Source: CAILUG01 sp038125665
Lineage (GTDB): Bacteria > Pseudomonadota > Gammaproteobacteria > Pseudomonadales > Pseudohongiellaceae
Length of the DNA: 51,066 nt
Direction: 5' to 3'
Assembly (NCBI GenBank): GCA_038125665.1
Contig: JAYPEI010000015.1
Coordinates: 1 to 51,066 of the forward strand
Shown: positions 44,580 through 51,066 of the stretch, piece after piece
How the letters are laid out: every line of letters begins with the position of its first letter
How positions within the stretch are numbered: position 1 is the first letter of the stretch
Program-made: the position numbers and the translations under genes
The notes under the pieces: generated by a model
Told to the model about the DNA's origin: nothing
What the model saw: the letters and a program-made list of their open reading frames with translations, nothing else
Database searches by the model: none

Positions 44580-44605
44580 TAGTTAGAATAAATAGCTTCT
44601 AACTA
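44580..44605. repeat. Inverted repeat downstream of thrH and pabB
   Basis: TAGTTAGAA (44580-44588) and TTCTAACTA (44597-44605) form a 9-bp stem with an 8-base loop between two convergent genes. There is no T-run after the stem on either strand, so it is at best a weak terminator. Confidence 0.4.
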
Positions 44606-44627
44606 AAAAATGAAGAGTACTAATTGA

Positions 44628-46010
44628 CTAAAGATTGTTCATGAAAAGTGAGATCTTATCTAGTGTTTCCTGAAACTCATCAGGGCCCTTTGAATCTGCC
44701 ACTAATCCACCGCCACCCCAACAATGAATTCTATTTCCATGTTTTATTAGAGTGCGTATGCATATGTTGCTGTCCATGTTACCTCGGCGGTCTATCCAAG
44801 CAATACAACCACAGTAAACCGAACGAGGCATCGTTTCCAGGTCATCAATAATTTCCATTGCACGTTTTTTAGGTGTGCCTGTAATAGATCCACCTGGGAA
44901 TCCAGCTTCAATTAGCTTATAGACATCACATGCACTTTCTAATTTACCTTTAATAGTACTCACCAAGTGGTGAACATTGGTGAAGCTCTGAGTCTCAAAC
45001 AAATCGCTGACACTTACAGAGCCAACACTACAGACTTTTCCAAGGTCATTACGTAGTAAGTCAACGATCATAAGGTTTTCTGCACGATCCTTGGTGCTAG
45101 TTTCTAGATCTATTCGATTGGCGGAATCCTGTGCTGGATTTTGATCTCTAGGGCGAGTCCCCTTTATAGGCTGAGTCATCACCTCCATTTGTTGTACTTT
45201 GAGAAAACGTTCTGGAGAGAAACTCATTACAGCATCATGACCGTTTTGGAGATAAGCTGCAAAAGGAGCGTTGGCTAAAGCTTGCAAACGCAGAAAAGCA
45301 CTGAAAGGGTCTCCGCTACATTCCGCCGTAAAGCATTGAGCTAGATTTACCTGATAGCAATCGCCAGCATGAATATAGTCATTAATACGTTGAAAACGTT
45401 CCAGATACTGCTCTTTGGTAAAGTTTGAAGTAAAAGGGGAGTTCAAAGAAAATTCTATGGGAGGACTTATTGAGGCTGGCTTCTCTAGTTGAACTATTAT
45501 TTTTTCATGCGCGTCCAAACTAAGTCCACGGCTAATTAGTAGGCATTCCTGCTTTCGGTGATTAATTAAAATCGCCCAGGTATATACTCCAACTTGCATT
45601 TCCGGTAATGATATTATTTTCTTTTTATTATTAGTTAAACCGTACTTTTTATGAAGAAGTTCATAGGAAAACCAACCTATCGCTCCACCTGTGAAAGGGA
45701 GGTCATCAATGGCCTCTTGAGCACAATCAATAGGACTATATTTTTCTAGAGCCTCAAAAGGGGAGCCGTCAAAGATTTCTTCTTTGTTTTCACGTAGAAG
45801 TTTGATGAGAGTATTCCCTTCGTGTGTCGATAAAAGAATCTCAGGATCTGCGGTAAGTATATCGAAGTTGGCCGCACGATGACCCGACTGACCACTACTA
45901 AGTAGAACTGGATAAGGCAAAGAACGTATTCGTTCAAACCAATACTGACTGATGTTAGCTTTATCACTTTCTTGAAAAGGCAGTGAGGTAACGATTAGAG
46001 TTTGTTGCAT
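44628..46010 (-). CDS. pabB: Aminodeoxychorismate synthase component I
   Basis: This converts chorismate to aminodeoxychorismate for folate synthesis. It is 460 aa. The nucleophilic Lys motif MTQPIKGTRPRD distinguishes PabB from TrpE (Ala in place of Lys). The chorismate-binding signatures AENLMIVDLLRNDLG, FPGGSITGTPKKRAMEII and DEFQETLDK are complete. The ribosome site GAGG lies 4-5 bases from the ATG. It is downstream of tusE by 94 bases and could be read from the same transcript. Confidence 0.94.
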   Translation of the reverse strand: MQQTLIVTSLPFQESDKANISQYWFERIRSLPYPVLLSSGQSGHRAANFDILTADPEILLSTHEGNTLIKLLRENKEEIFDGSPFEALEKYSPIDCAQEAIDDLPFTGGAIGWFSYELLHKKYGLTNNKKKIISLPEMQVGVYTWAILINHRKQECLLISRGLSLDAHEKIIVQLEKPASISPPIEFSLNSPFTSNFTKEQYLERFQRINDYIHAGDCYQVNLAQCFTAECSGDPFSAFLRLQALANAPFAAYLQNGHDAVMSFSPERFLKVQQMEVMTQPIKGTRPRDQNPAQDSANRIDLETSTKDRAENLMIVDLLRNDLGKVCSVGSVSVSDLFETQSFTNVHHLVSTIKGKLESACDVYKLIEAGFPGGSITGTPKKRAMEIIDDLETMPRSVYCGCIAWIDRRGNMDSNICIRTLIKHGNRIHCWGGGGLVADSKGPDEFQETLDKISLFMNNL

Positions 46011-46104
46011 CTGGCCTCTTCAATAAATACAGACTTGCTAAGTAGATTATCACTAATTCTTTATCGACCAATTCTGTTAGAGATTTTATTCAATATACCC
46101 AAGG

Positions 46105-46479
46105 TTATAAACAATTTGTTGGTCTCGGTAACCCCGCTATACGGCACGCCACTCTTGCAGGACTTGCATGAGGTTCATGTTTGCTTGAAAAAAGATGTTG
46201 TAACGTCAATGAGTTACCAATCTCTGGACCAAGCTCCTTAGATACTAACCTAACAAAAACTCGCATTATAGGAGCCACTTGGGTGTTGACATAAAATTTT
46301 CTCAAAGCTTGAATGATTAACCAGTGGGTTGACGTTAGAACGATGCCATCATCTTTAGCCATGGCATCAGCCACAGCTTTGCACCATGTTTCCATATGTA
46401 ACAGATATCCATCTTTATCTAATGCATATGCCTTGTCTGCAGAGTATAAAATCTGGTTTTCTGGCCGTAGTTGAGTCAT
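46105..46479 (-). CDS. tusE: TusE/DsrC-family sulfur carrier with two C-terminal cysteines
   Basis: This small sulfur-relay protein of 124 aa takes persulfide from TusBCD and passes it toward MnmA for tRNA 2-thiouridine. The TCxxVA..MA..DGI.LT..HW pattern and the mobile C-terminal arm ACRIAGLPRPTNCL are conserved. Cys123 is the penultimate carrier Cys. A second Cys, Cys112, lies exactly 11 residues earlier, the pair found in DsrC rather than in Escherichia TusE, which keeps only the last one. Gene order favours Tus function. It starts 3 bases after the tusB stop. Confidence 0.88.
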   Translation of the reverse strand: MTQLRPENQILYSADKAYALDKDGYLLHMETWCKAVADAMAKDDGIVLTSTHWLIIQALRKFYVNTQVAPIMRVFVRLVSKELGPEIGNSLTLQHLFSSKHEPHASPARVACRIAGLPRPTNCL

Positions 46480-46482
46480 GAA

Positions 46483-46788
46483 TTAATTCCAGTTTATAAC
46501 CTTGGCATGTGAGAGCGCCAGCTGAACAAATCCTTGATAGTCTATAGTTACATCTTTAGAAAATAACTGTGGTTCGCTCTCAAGAAAACAACCTAAACCA
46601 CGTTCTTTAAGAGAATCCTCCAACAGATAAAGTCTACCTTTTAATGTTGCTAGTAGCTTTCTTGTATCTCGAAGCTTTATTAGGTTAGTGGCCTCATCTA
46701 TCAAAAGTAGACTATCTCCCATTTCCATTAGAGAAAGTGCATCACTAAGTGATAAAGGATTTGATTTACTCAAGATGAATAGTTGCAT
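46483..46788 (-). CDS. tusB: Sulfur relay protein TusB
   Basis: This 101-aa member of the DsrH/TusB family is the smallest subunit of the TusBCD heterohexamer. It has the LFILSKSNPLSLSDALSLM start and DSLLLIDEATNL expected of the fold. A Cys occurs at GLGCFLE. The ATG shares a base with the tusC stop (TGATG). Confidence 0.85.
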   Translation of the reverse strand: MQLFILSKSNPLSLSDALSLMEMGDSLLLIDEATNLIKLRDTRKLLATLKGRLYLLEDSLKERGLGCFLESEPQLFSKDVTIDYQGFVQLALSHAKVINWN

Positions 46789-47216
46789 CAGAAAACCAAA
46801 ACTTCTTTATGTTGCTGAACAAATACTTTTAATGCCTGAGTATCTAATTCTGTCAAAATAAGTTCCCCATGATTTTGATTGAGTGCAGGGTTTTGCTTAG
46901 TTAAGTGTAATATGTTTTGTTCAGTGCGATTAAGAGCTTGACCATCCACATAAATTTCAGCAATACCATACAGGGGCAGTGCTACTATGTTAAGGGCATG
47001 ATTCTTAATTTTCGGTAAGTTCTTTGCCTCATTAGTAACCAGGGATAGTGTAGAAATTTCCAGTGGCAATAAATGCCCAATCCCTTCTCCTTTGAGTAAT
47101 AAATTTACAGGCCGTTCGAAAGCAGCCATGGTAAGCATAAGTTCTATTCCGGTTCTTGCAGATGAACCAGCAAAAGGAGATGAGTTGATAATTATCAGTG
47201 TTGCCTCAGTTTTCAT
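46788..47216 (-). CDS. tusC: Sulfur relay protein TusC
   Basis: This DsrF/TusC family protein is 142 aa from ATG 47216. The frame is open to 47270, but that would overlap tusD; the start chosen begins TEATLIIINSSPFAGSSARTGIELMLTMAAF, the family's N-terminal strand-loop-helix. PVNLLLKGEGIGHL and ALPLYGIAEIYVD follow. Like other TusC proteins, it lacks the active-site Cys of TusD. Confidence 0.88.
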   Translation of the reverse strand: MKTEATLIIINSSPFAGSSARTGIELMLTMAAFERPVNLLLKGEGIGHLLPLEISTLSLVTNEAKNLPKIKNHALNIVALPLYGIAEIYVDGQALNRTEQNILHLTKQNPALNQNHGELILTELDTQALKVFVQQHKEVLVF

Positions 47217-47229
47217 CTGGGGTATGTAC

Positions 47230-47622
47230 TCAACTGAAGTGTAAAACGCGATGAGCGGTTGAGCAGGCATCTACTAATGAGCCCAAGCCTCCAATAACAA
47301 AACTAGGATGCATGGTAGATCCTTTTAATTCGTACCTATTAGCCTCAATGGTGTCTACTATGCCATGCTTAAGTGCAGAGGCTACGCAAACTACAGCGTC
47401 GATGTCATAACTTGAGATTAATGTAGCCCAAGCTTGGGGTATATTGGGTTCATCTTGGGGTGGAGTGCTATGGCTACCAGCATTCAATACACCTTCATCT
47501 TGAAAGAATAAGCAGTTGATACTATTACCAGAAGCTAGGACTGCATTCGCAAATCCGAGAGCAGTTCTTGCTGAAGTGCTTGCATAAGGGGCAGCCCGAA
47601 TTATTAGAGTAAATGTATACAT
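47230..47622 (-). CDS. tusD: Sulfur relay protein TusD
   Basis: This DsrE/TusD subunit of 130 aa carries the persulfide-bearing Cys79 in DAVVCVASALKHGI. APYASTSARTALGFANAVLASG at the N-terminus and CLFFQDEGVL are typical. It begins 16 bases after the stop of the BI-1/YccA gene and starts the tusD-C-B-E run. The order matches the Escherichia genes, which in that species lie at two places (tusBCD, and tusE beside yccA). Confidence 0.92.
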   Translation of the reverse strand: MYTFTLIIRAAPYASTSARTALGFANAVLASGNSINCLFFQDEGVLNAGSHSTPPQDEPNIPQAWATLISSYDIDAVVCVASALKHGIVDTIEANRYELKGSTMHPSFVIGGLGSLVDACSTAHRVLHFS

Positions 47623-47638
47623 TCAGGCTGCCGGGAGT

Positions 47639-48343
47639 TTATTCGTCGCTGAATGCGCCAAGTAGTCGAAGCAGGGCGGTAAAGAGGTTAAGAATATTTA
47701 GATAGAGGCTTACTGTAGCGCGGATATAATTTGTTTCGCCCCCATGAATGATCCTAGATGTGTCAAAAAGAATAAGACCTGACATGATGATGACAATTAA
47801 CGCAGGCAAAGCTAAGCTCAGGATTGGAACATTTAGGAAAATATTTACCAAGGCTGCTATTACTACCAGAATTAGCCCTGTAAACAAGAATCCACCTAAA
47901 AAGGAAAAATCCTTGCGAGTGGTCAGAACATATCCAGATAGAGTAAAAAAGACTATAGCTGTACCAGCAAGTGCTTGGAGAATAAGGCCAGGGCCTGATG
48001 GTAGGGCAAGGTAGAAGGACAGCATTGGTCCAATCGATGCACCCATGCAGCCTGTAAAGGCAAAAATCGCGAGGATGCCTTTAGAGGTATCAGCTGCACG
48101 TTGAACCCAAAAGAGAAGTCCAAAGCCAATAAGACTCAGTACGAGACCTGTTCCATGCCCTAAACCAATAGCAATAGAGCCAGCAGCAGTTACAGCACTC
48201 CATAGAAGAGTCATTGAAAGAAGCAAGTACGTATTGCGAAGAACTTTACTAATTTCTGAGTCATTAACAGATGTTCTAGAGTTGTCAGTGGTGGGGCTAG
48301 CACCCAATTGTGCTTTTCTCAAAGTATCTTCTAATGGATTCAT
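47639..48343 (-). CDS. yccA: Bax inhibitor-1/YccA family membrane protein
   Basis: This seven-helix membrane protein of 234 aa is in the BI-1/YccA family; YccA of Escherichia is a modulator of the FtsH protease. The family features are the long hydrophobic helices, RNTYLLLSMTLLWSA, and the C-terminal LFDTSRIIHGGETNYIRATVSLYLNILNLF, in which the Asp pair typical of the calcium/proton-sensitive helix appears as a single D with later charged residues. The ribosome site is excellent (AGGAGG, 5 bases). It heads the transcript with tusDCBE. Confidence 0.92.
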   Translation of the reverse strand: MNPLEDTLRKAQLGASPTTDNSRTSVNDSEISKVLRNTYLLLSMTLLWSAVTAAGSIAIGLGHGTGLVLSLIGFGLLFWVQRAADTSKGILAIFAFTGCMGASIGPMLSFYLALPSGPGLILQALAGTAIVFFTLSGYVLTTRKDFSFLGGFLFTGLILVVIAALVNIFLNVPILSLALPALIVIIMSGLILFDTSRIIHGGETNYIRATVSLYLNILNLFTALLRLLGAFSDE

Positions 48344-48498
48344 AAAGCCTCCTCTTGTTGATGTTCTTATCTTAACCCCGTCAGTGTTTGGTTTCTACCC
48401 TCAGTGGCTGAGAACACAGAATTGGATCAGCATTGTTGGAAAAATAAGATATTCTGACTTGGAGTTAATAAAAACTTAGGGTAACATGCACCGCTTCC

Positions 48499-48589
48499 GG
48501 AGGGGTGGCTGAGTGGTTGAAAGCACCGGTCTTGAAAACCGGCGTAGGCTAATACCCTACCGTGGGTTCGAATCCCACCCCCTCCGCCA
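48499..48589 (+). tRNA. tRNA-Ser(UGA)
   Basis: This is a complete class-II tRNA. The acceptor stem pairs GGAGGGG (48499-48505) with CCCCTCC (48579-48585). The anticodon stem CCGGT/ACCGG encloses CTTGAAA, with anticodon TGA at 48533-48535. It has a long variable arm, T arm GTGGG-TTCGAAT-CCCAC, discriminator G48586 and encoded CCA 48587-48589. The 3' end is the likely attachment site for the integrase gene just downstream. Confidence 0.96.
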
Positions 48590-48732
48590 AATCCAGCTTC
48601 ACCAGACTTTCCCAAACTTTATTTTTCTACCTAAAGCCCTGTAAATTGGGTACTTTTTCTTCACTATGCTATATTGAACTTCACCAAGAGCGCACCTAAT
48701 CTTGGGTACTGGAATGGGTACTGGGGGTTAAT

Positions 48733-49035
48733 ATGGCAGGTGAGAAACTTCTAACCGACGTTAAGTGCAAAGTAGCTAAACCAGAGAAGAAAATTTACTA
48801 TCAAAACGATGGGAACGGTTTAAGACTTCGGATTAGCCCAAATGGCTCGAAGATCTGGCTACTGCGATATCATCTAGGTGGTAAGGAAAAAACAGTAAGC
48901 TTAGGTCCATATCCAACTATTAGCTTGACGATCGCAAGGTCCAAAGCTGAAGTAGCTCGGCAACAAGTTATTGCTAACCAGGACCCAGTGGTAGCCAAAC
49001 GAGTTAAACGAGCAAAACAAGCGTCAGCTGACAGT
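48733..49035 (+). CDS. Tyrosine recombinase (phage-type integrase), N-terminal part only
   Basis: This is the first 101 residues of a tRNA-targeting tyrosine integrase. LTDVKCKVAKPEKK, YYQNDGNGLRLRISPNGSKIWLLRY, KTVSLGPYPTISLTIARSKA and NQDPVVAKR make up the arm-DNA-binding domain (DUF4102-type). The catalytic domain (R...HxxR...Y) is absent, because the sequence breaks at ten Ns. The start is 143 bases after the tRNA-Ser 3' end and on the same strand, which is the usual placement. Frame continuation beyond the Ns (14 codons) has no integrase likeness, so I end the feature at the gap. Whether the gene is intact in the genome is unknown. Confidence 0.85.
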
Positions 49036-49045
49036 NNNNNNNNNN
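49036..49045. other. Scaffold gap (10 N)
   Basis: Placeholder gap inside the integrase gene. At least the catalytic two-thirds of that gene (about 900 bases) should be missing, and any cargo between it and the next gene could also be hidden here. The flank 49046-49175 shows no gene. Confidence 0.95.
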
Positions 49046-49175
49046 GATTGTATGGCTGGGCTGTTGAGCAGAATTAGCTGATTGCGGCTGAGTAATTGAA
49101 GTGTAATCAAGCCCTGTAATTACCCTCAGCGCATTTGAATGAAGACCTAGCCCTAACGTAAAGCAGAATGTTACT

Positions 49176-49200
49176 AAAAAGTCAGTTAGGGTCTAACTGA
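49176..49200 (-). terminator. Rho-independent terminator overlapping the DUF1501 stop
   Basis: On the minus strand, TCAGTTAG-ACC-CTAACTGA (49200 to 49182) is followed by C and then TTTTT (49180-49176). The stem contains the stop codon of the DUF1501 gene. Confidence 0.75.
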
Positions 49201-50437
49201 GGAAACGAACCTCATTGTCTACATTGATGGGGAACAGTTGATCAACATTGGTACCAGCAATGCCTAGATATCCTCTGAGCTCCTTATGTATGTGAGCCGG
49301 TGTCAGTAATTCGCCCTTAGTGTCAATCTTGAGAGTGTTGGGATTAATTTTAAAGGCGTTTTGAAGGCCATCAGTTCCACCTACTACTCTATTCCCAATT
49401 CCTGAACCTTTTTCAAAGATTAGATAACTTCCTATACTCCAATGGTCCTTGCCACCATCGCCTTGCGCGTTATACATCGGGGCTCTGCTGAAATCTGATG
49501 TAAGAAGCAGTATGATTTGATCCTCTATTTGGAGTTTTTTTGCAGTTTCAAAGATGAAGTTGAGTTTGCCTAATAACAACCTAAAAGTATTATCTTGAAT
49601 TGGATCGTTGTCTGAGTGTGAGTCAAAACTACCATAAGTAAAGTCGGCAGCTAAAGTCAGGCCAGCCTTGTATGACATGAGGCATGTAATGATGTCATCA
49701 TTTTGACCGTCAAATTGAATTTCAGGGTAACTATCACGAATGCTTAAAAGCCCTTCCAATTGATCAAGGTCGTTTAAAGAGTTTAGGTAGGCGGCCTGAT
49801 ATGCAATATTTTGTGGCAAGACTTCTTGACTTTGAAGTTGAGCCATAATCTTGTCTTTATGCAAATCCTTCACTCGATCAAGCAAAGTACCCTTAAATCT
49901 ACCAGTATTTTTTTTTGCAAAATCAATTAGAGTTTTTCCTTGAGAAACAACAGGAATCAAAAGGTCTGCGGTGTCACTAAAGCCTCCCATTGTGATATAG
50001 GACAGGGGAAGGGCCTCGCCAAATGACTTCGCATAGAGAGCGCCTAGGGTAGGGTAGCCCCTAGCTATTCTTCCACTATTTACGTGCGTGACTCCAACTG
50101 TATGCGCATTGGTCTGTGAGTCTATGCCGTTTATAACCAGCATAGATTCAAAATGCTCTTCAAAGAAATCTTGGTTCATGGAGAATGGAGCGTAGGGAAT
50201 ATTCCCTATTTCTCTGGTTGTATCATTTTGGGACCATTTATTGACTATGCTACCTGATAATCTATTTTCTTTGGGATCACAAAAGCATGACACATCCCAG
50301 CCGCCATTAGCCTGCACAGTGATTAACAGTTTTTTAGAAGTCGCTGACCGCGCTGGATAGAGGTAGGAAGAGGAGCTAATTGCGAGAGCCCCTCCAAGTA
50401 AGGATTTGTTAAATTTTCTACGACTAAAATTATTCAT
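49193..50437 (-). CDS. DUF1501-domain protein, Tat-exported
   Basis: This 414-aa member of the DUF1501 (alkaline-phosphatase-fold-like) family has no established role. SRRKFNKSLLGG at the N-terminus is a twin-arginine-type signal. Family blocks are LLITVQANGGWDVSCFCDP, NAHTVGVTHVNSG, DSHSDNDP, LLTSDFSRAPMYN, GGKDHWSIGS and LTPAHIHKELRGYLG. The ATG at 50437 overlaps the upstream gene by 8 bases (ATGAATAA). A 50449 ATG adds four residues. A terminator closes the transcript. Homologues are often next to large DUF1800-type partners, so the overlapping gene may play that part here. Confidence 0.85.
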   Translation of the reverse strand: MNNFSRRKFNKSLLGGALAISSSSYLYPARSATSKKLLITVQANGGWDVSCFCDPKENRLSGSIVNKWSQNDTTREIGNIPYAPFSMNQDFFEEHFESMLVINGIDSQTNAHTVGVTHVNSGRIARGYPTLGALYAKSFGEALPLSYITMGGFSDTADLLIPVVSQGKTLIDFAKKNTGRFKGTLLDRVKDLHKDKIMAQLQSQEVLPQNIAYQAAYLNSLNDLDQLEGLLSIRDSYPEIQFDGQNDDIITCLMSYKAGLTLAADFTYGSFDSHSDNDPIQDNTFRLLLGKLNFIFETAKKLQIEDQIILLLTSDFSRAPMYNAQGDGGKDHWSIGSYLIFEKGSGIGNRVVGGTDGLQNAFKINPNTLKIDTKGELLTPAHIHKELRGYLGIAGTNVDQLFPINVDNEVRFLS

Positions 50438-51066
50438 AAACGAAATCAAAGTCTGTTAGTAGATACAAAACTATAGCGGCCCATGCTGCTTTGGTGCCTA
50501 AATCATCATTTCCAAAGTTTATTTTGCTTAAAAATTTACCAAAATCTATAGCGCCATGTACTTGTTCACTCCGGTACTCTTCAGGATCTAGACCAAGGTT
50601 TGCAATTCCATAGTAATCGGGTATCCAATTACAGTTAGACCAAATTGTCTTGCCAGTATCCCATCTTGGCGGATCGATTAGCATGTCGTTGAATAAGGTA
50701 AATAATTTATCTACTTCCAATACAAGCTTTTCACCTTCGTATCCTAGGAAGGAAGAGACCATAAACTCAATCTGTTCTCTGATCGCCTGACTAGACTTAT
50801 CTGGCAAGTTTGTTTCTTCAACGAATTTAAATATTCTTCTACTATTTTTATCAAGATAAAAGTCGTAAGCCACTGCAGAGCAACTCAAGTTTTGTCCCAC
50901 ATTATTTAATACGCTTTGCATAACAGCAGTAAATTTTTCCCTACGAGAGAGGATTGTGCTTGAGTTATGCCCCCCGAGAGAAATTCTCTCCGTATGAATA
51001 ACTCCTTGGCCATAAACTTGGGGTCTGGGTACGAGGCGATACGCCGCTGGCTGCTTCCTTGATCTA
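50430..51066 (-). CDS. Partner of the DUF1501 protein, start outside window
   Basis: This is the C-terminal part of a larger protein. The frame stays open from the stop at 50430 to the very edge of the window, and the residues before the first in-frame ATG (50921) look like real protein (for example VYGQGVIHTERISLGGHN and STILSRREKF), so that ATG is not the start. The visible 211 residues include NVGQNLSCSAVAYDFY, DPPRWDTGKTIWSNCNW and a TKAAWAAIVLYLLTDFDFVYE end. The coding end overlaps the DUF1501 start by 8 bases, so the pair is translationally coupled. I do not recognise the domain with confidence. Confidence 0.7.
   Translation of the reverse strand, partial: RSRKQPAAYRLVPRPQVYGQGVIHTERISLGGHNSSTILSRREKFTAVMQSVLNNVGQNLSCSAVAYDFYLDKNSRRIFKFVEETNLPDKSSQAIREQIEFMVSSFLGYEGEKLVLEVDKLFTLFNDMLIDPPRWDTGKTIWSNCNWIPDYYGIANLGLDPEEYRSEQVHGAIDFGKFLSKINFGNDDLGTKAAWAAIVLYLLTDFDFVYE

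Noticed and set aside
48427..48615. 62-aa minus-strand frame with a GGGGGIRTHGRVLAYAG-like start
   Set aside because: It is the antisense translation of the tRNA-Ser, a well-known false gene.
49046..49077. Continuation of the integrase frame past the Ns
   Set aside because: The Ns have unknown true length, so the frame across them is meaningless, and the residues do not resemble an integrase.
1..51066. CRISPR arrays, insertion sequences, rRNA genes
   Set aside because: No regularly spaced repeats, transposase-like frames or rRNA sequence were seen.

Overview
This is an AT-rich window from a marine gammaproteobacterium that carries proteorhodopsin. The class is inferred from the gene families present: ThrH, a CysB-like LysR regulator, the TusDCBE sulfur relay next to a YccA/BI-1 protein, three-part PntAA/PntAB/PntB, EptA, and a proteorhodopsin/crt/blh/idi set. 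I cannot name a genus. Two 10-N scaffold gaps (24570-24579 and 49036-49045) show that this is a draft assembly.

Region 1 (1-24160). After the 3' part of a tRNA-Leu(UAA) come 21 consecutive protein genes, and all 21 begin with a Sec, Tat or lipoprotein export signal. They include four PQQ-type quinoprotein dehydrogenases (one fused to an N-terminal cytochrome c domain), two free c-type cytochromes, a Tat-exported SMP-30/gluconolactonase-like lactonase, two alpha/beta hydrolases, an exported HpcH/HpaI-type aldolase and an exported cyclase-family hydrolase. They also include NTF2-like proteins and a set of poorly described secreted families: PDLxGVW-like proteins, a DUF6152-like protein, a 466/474-aa paralogue pair and a CxxC-repeat 276/270-aa paralogue pair. 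I read this as a periplasmic oxidation-hydrolysis module whose substrate cannot be told from sequence. It has no transporter, TonB receptor or regulator of its own inside the window.

Region 2 (24160-37340) holds energy and light functions. The proton-translocating transhydrogenase pntAA-pntAB-pntB faces a tight operon crtE-crtI-crtB-crtY-blh-idi (retinal synthesis), which diverges from a green-type proteorhodopsin gene ending at a clear hairpin terminator. Light-driven proton pumping and proton-driven NADPH formation are therefore encoded side by side. A pair of secreted NTF2-like genes follows.

Region 3 (37340-48600) is mostly housekeeping: eptA, a small secreted protein, pdxJ-msrA-5'-nucleotidase, tauE/safE next to a CysB-like regulator, thrH, pabB, and the tusDCBE operon headed by a BI-1/YccA membrane protein.

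Region 4 (48499-51066) has a tRNA-Ser(UGA) followed by the N-terminal part of a tyrosine recombinase cut by the second gap, which looks like the edge of an integrated element. Beyond the gap are a DUF1501 protein and a coupled upstream partner that runs off the window end.
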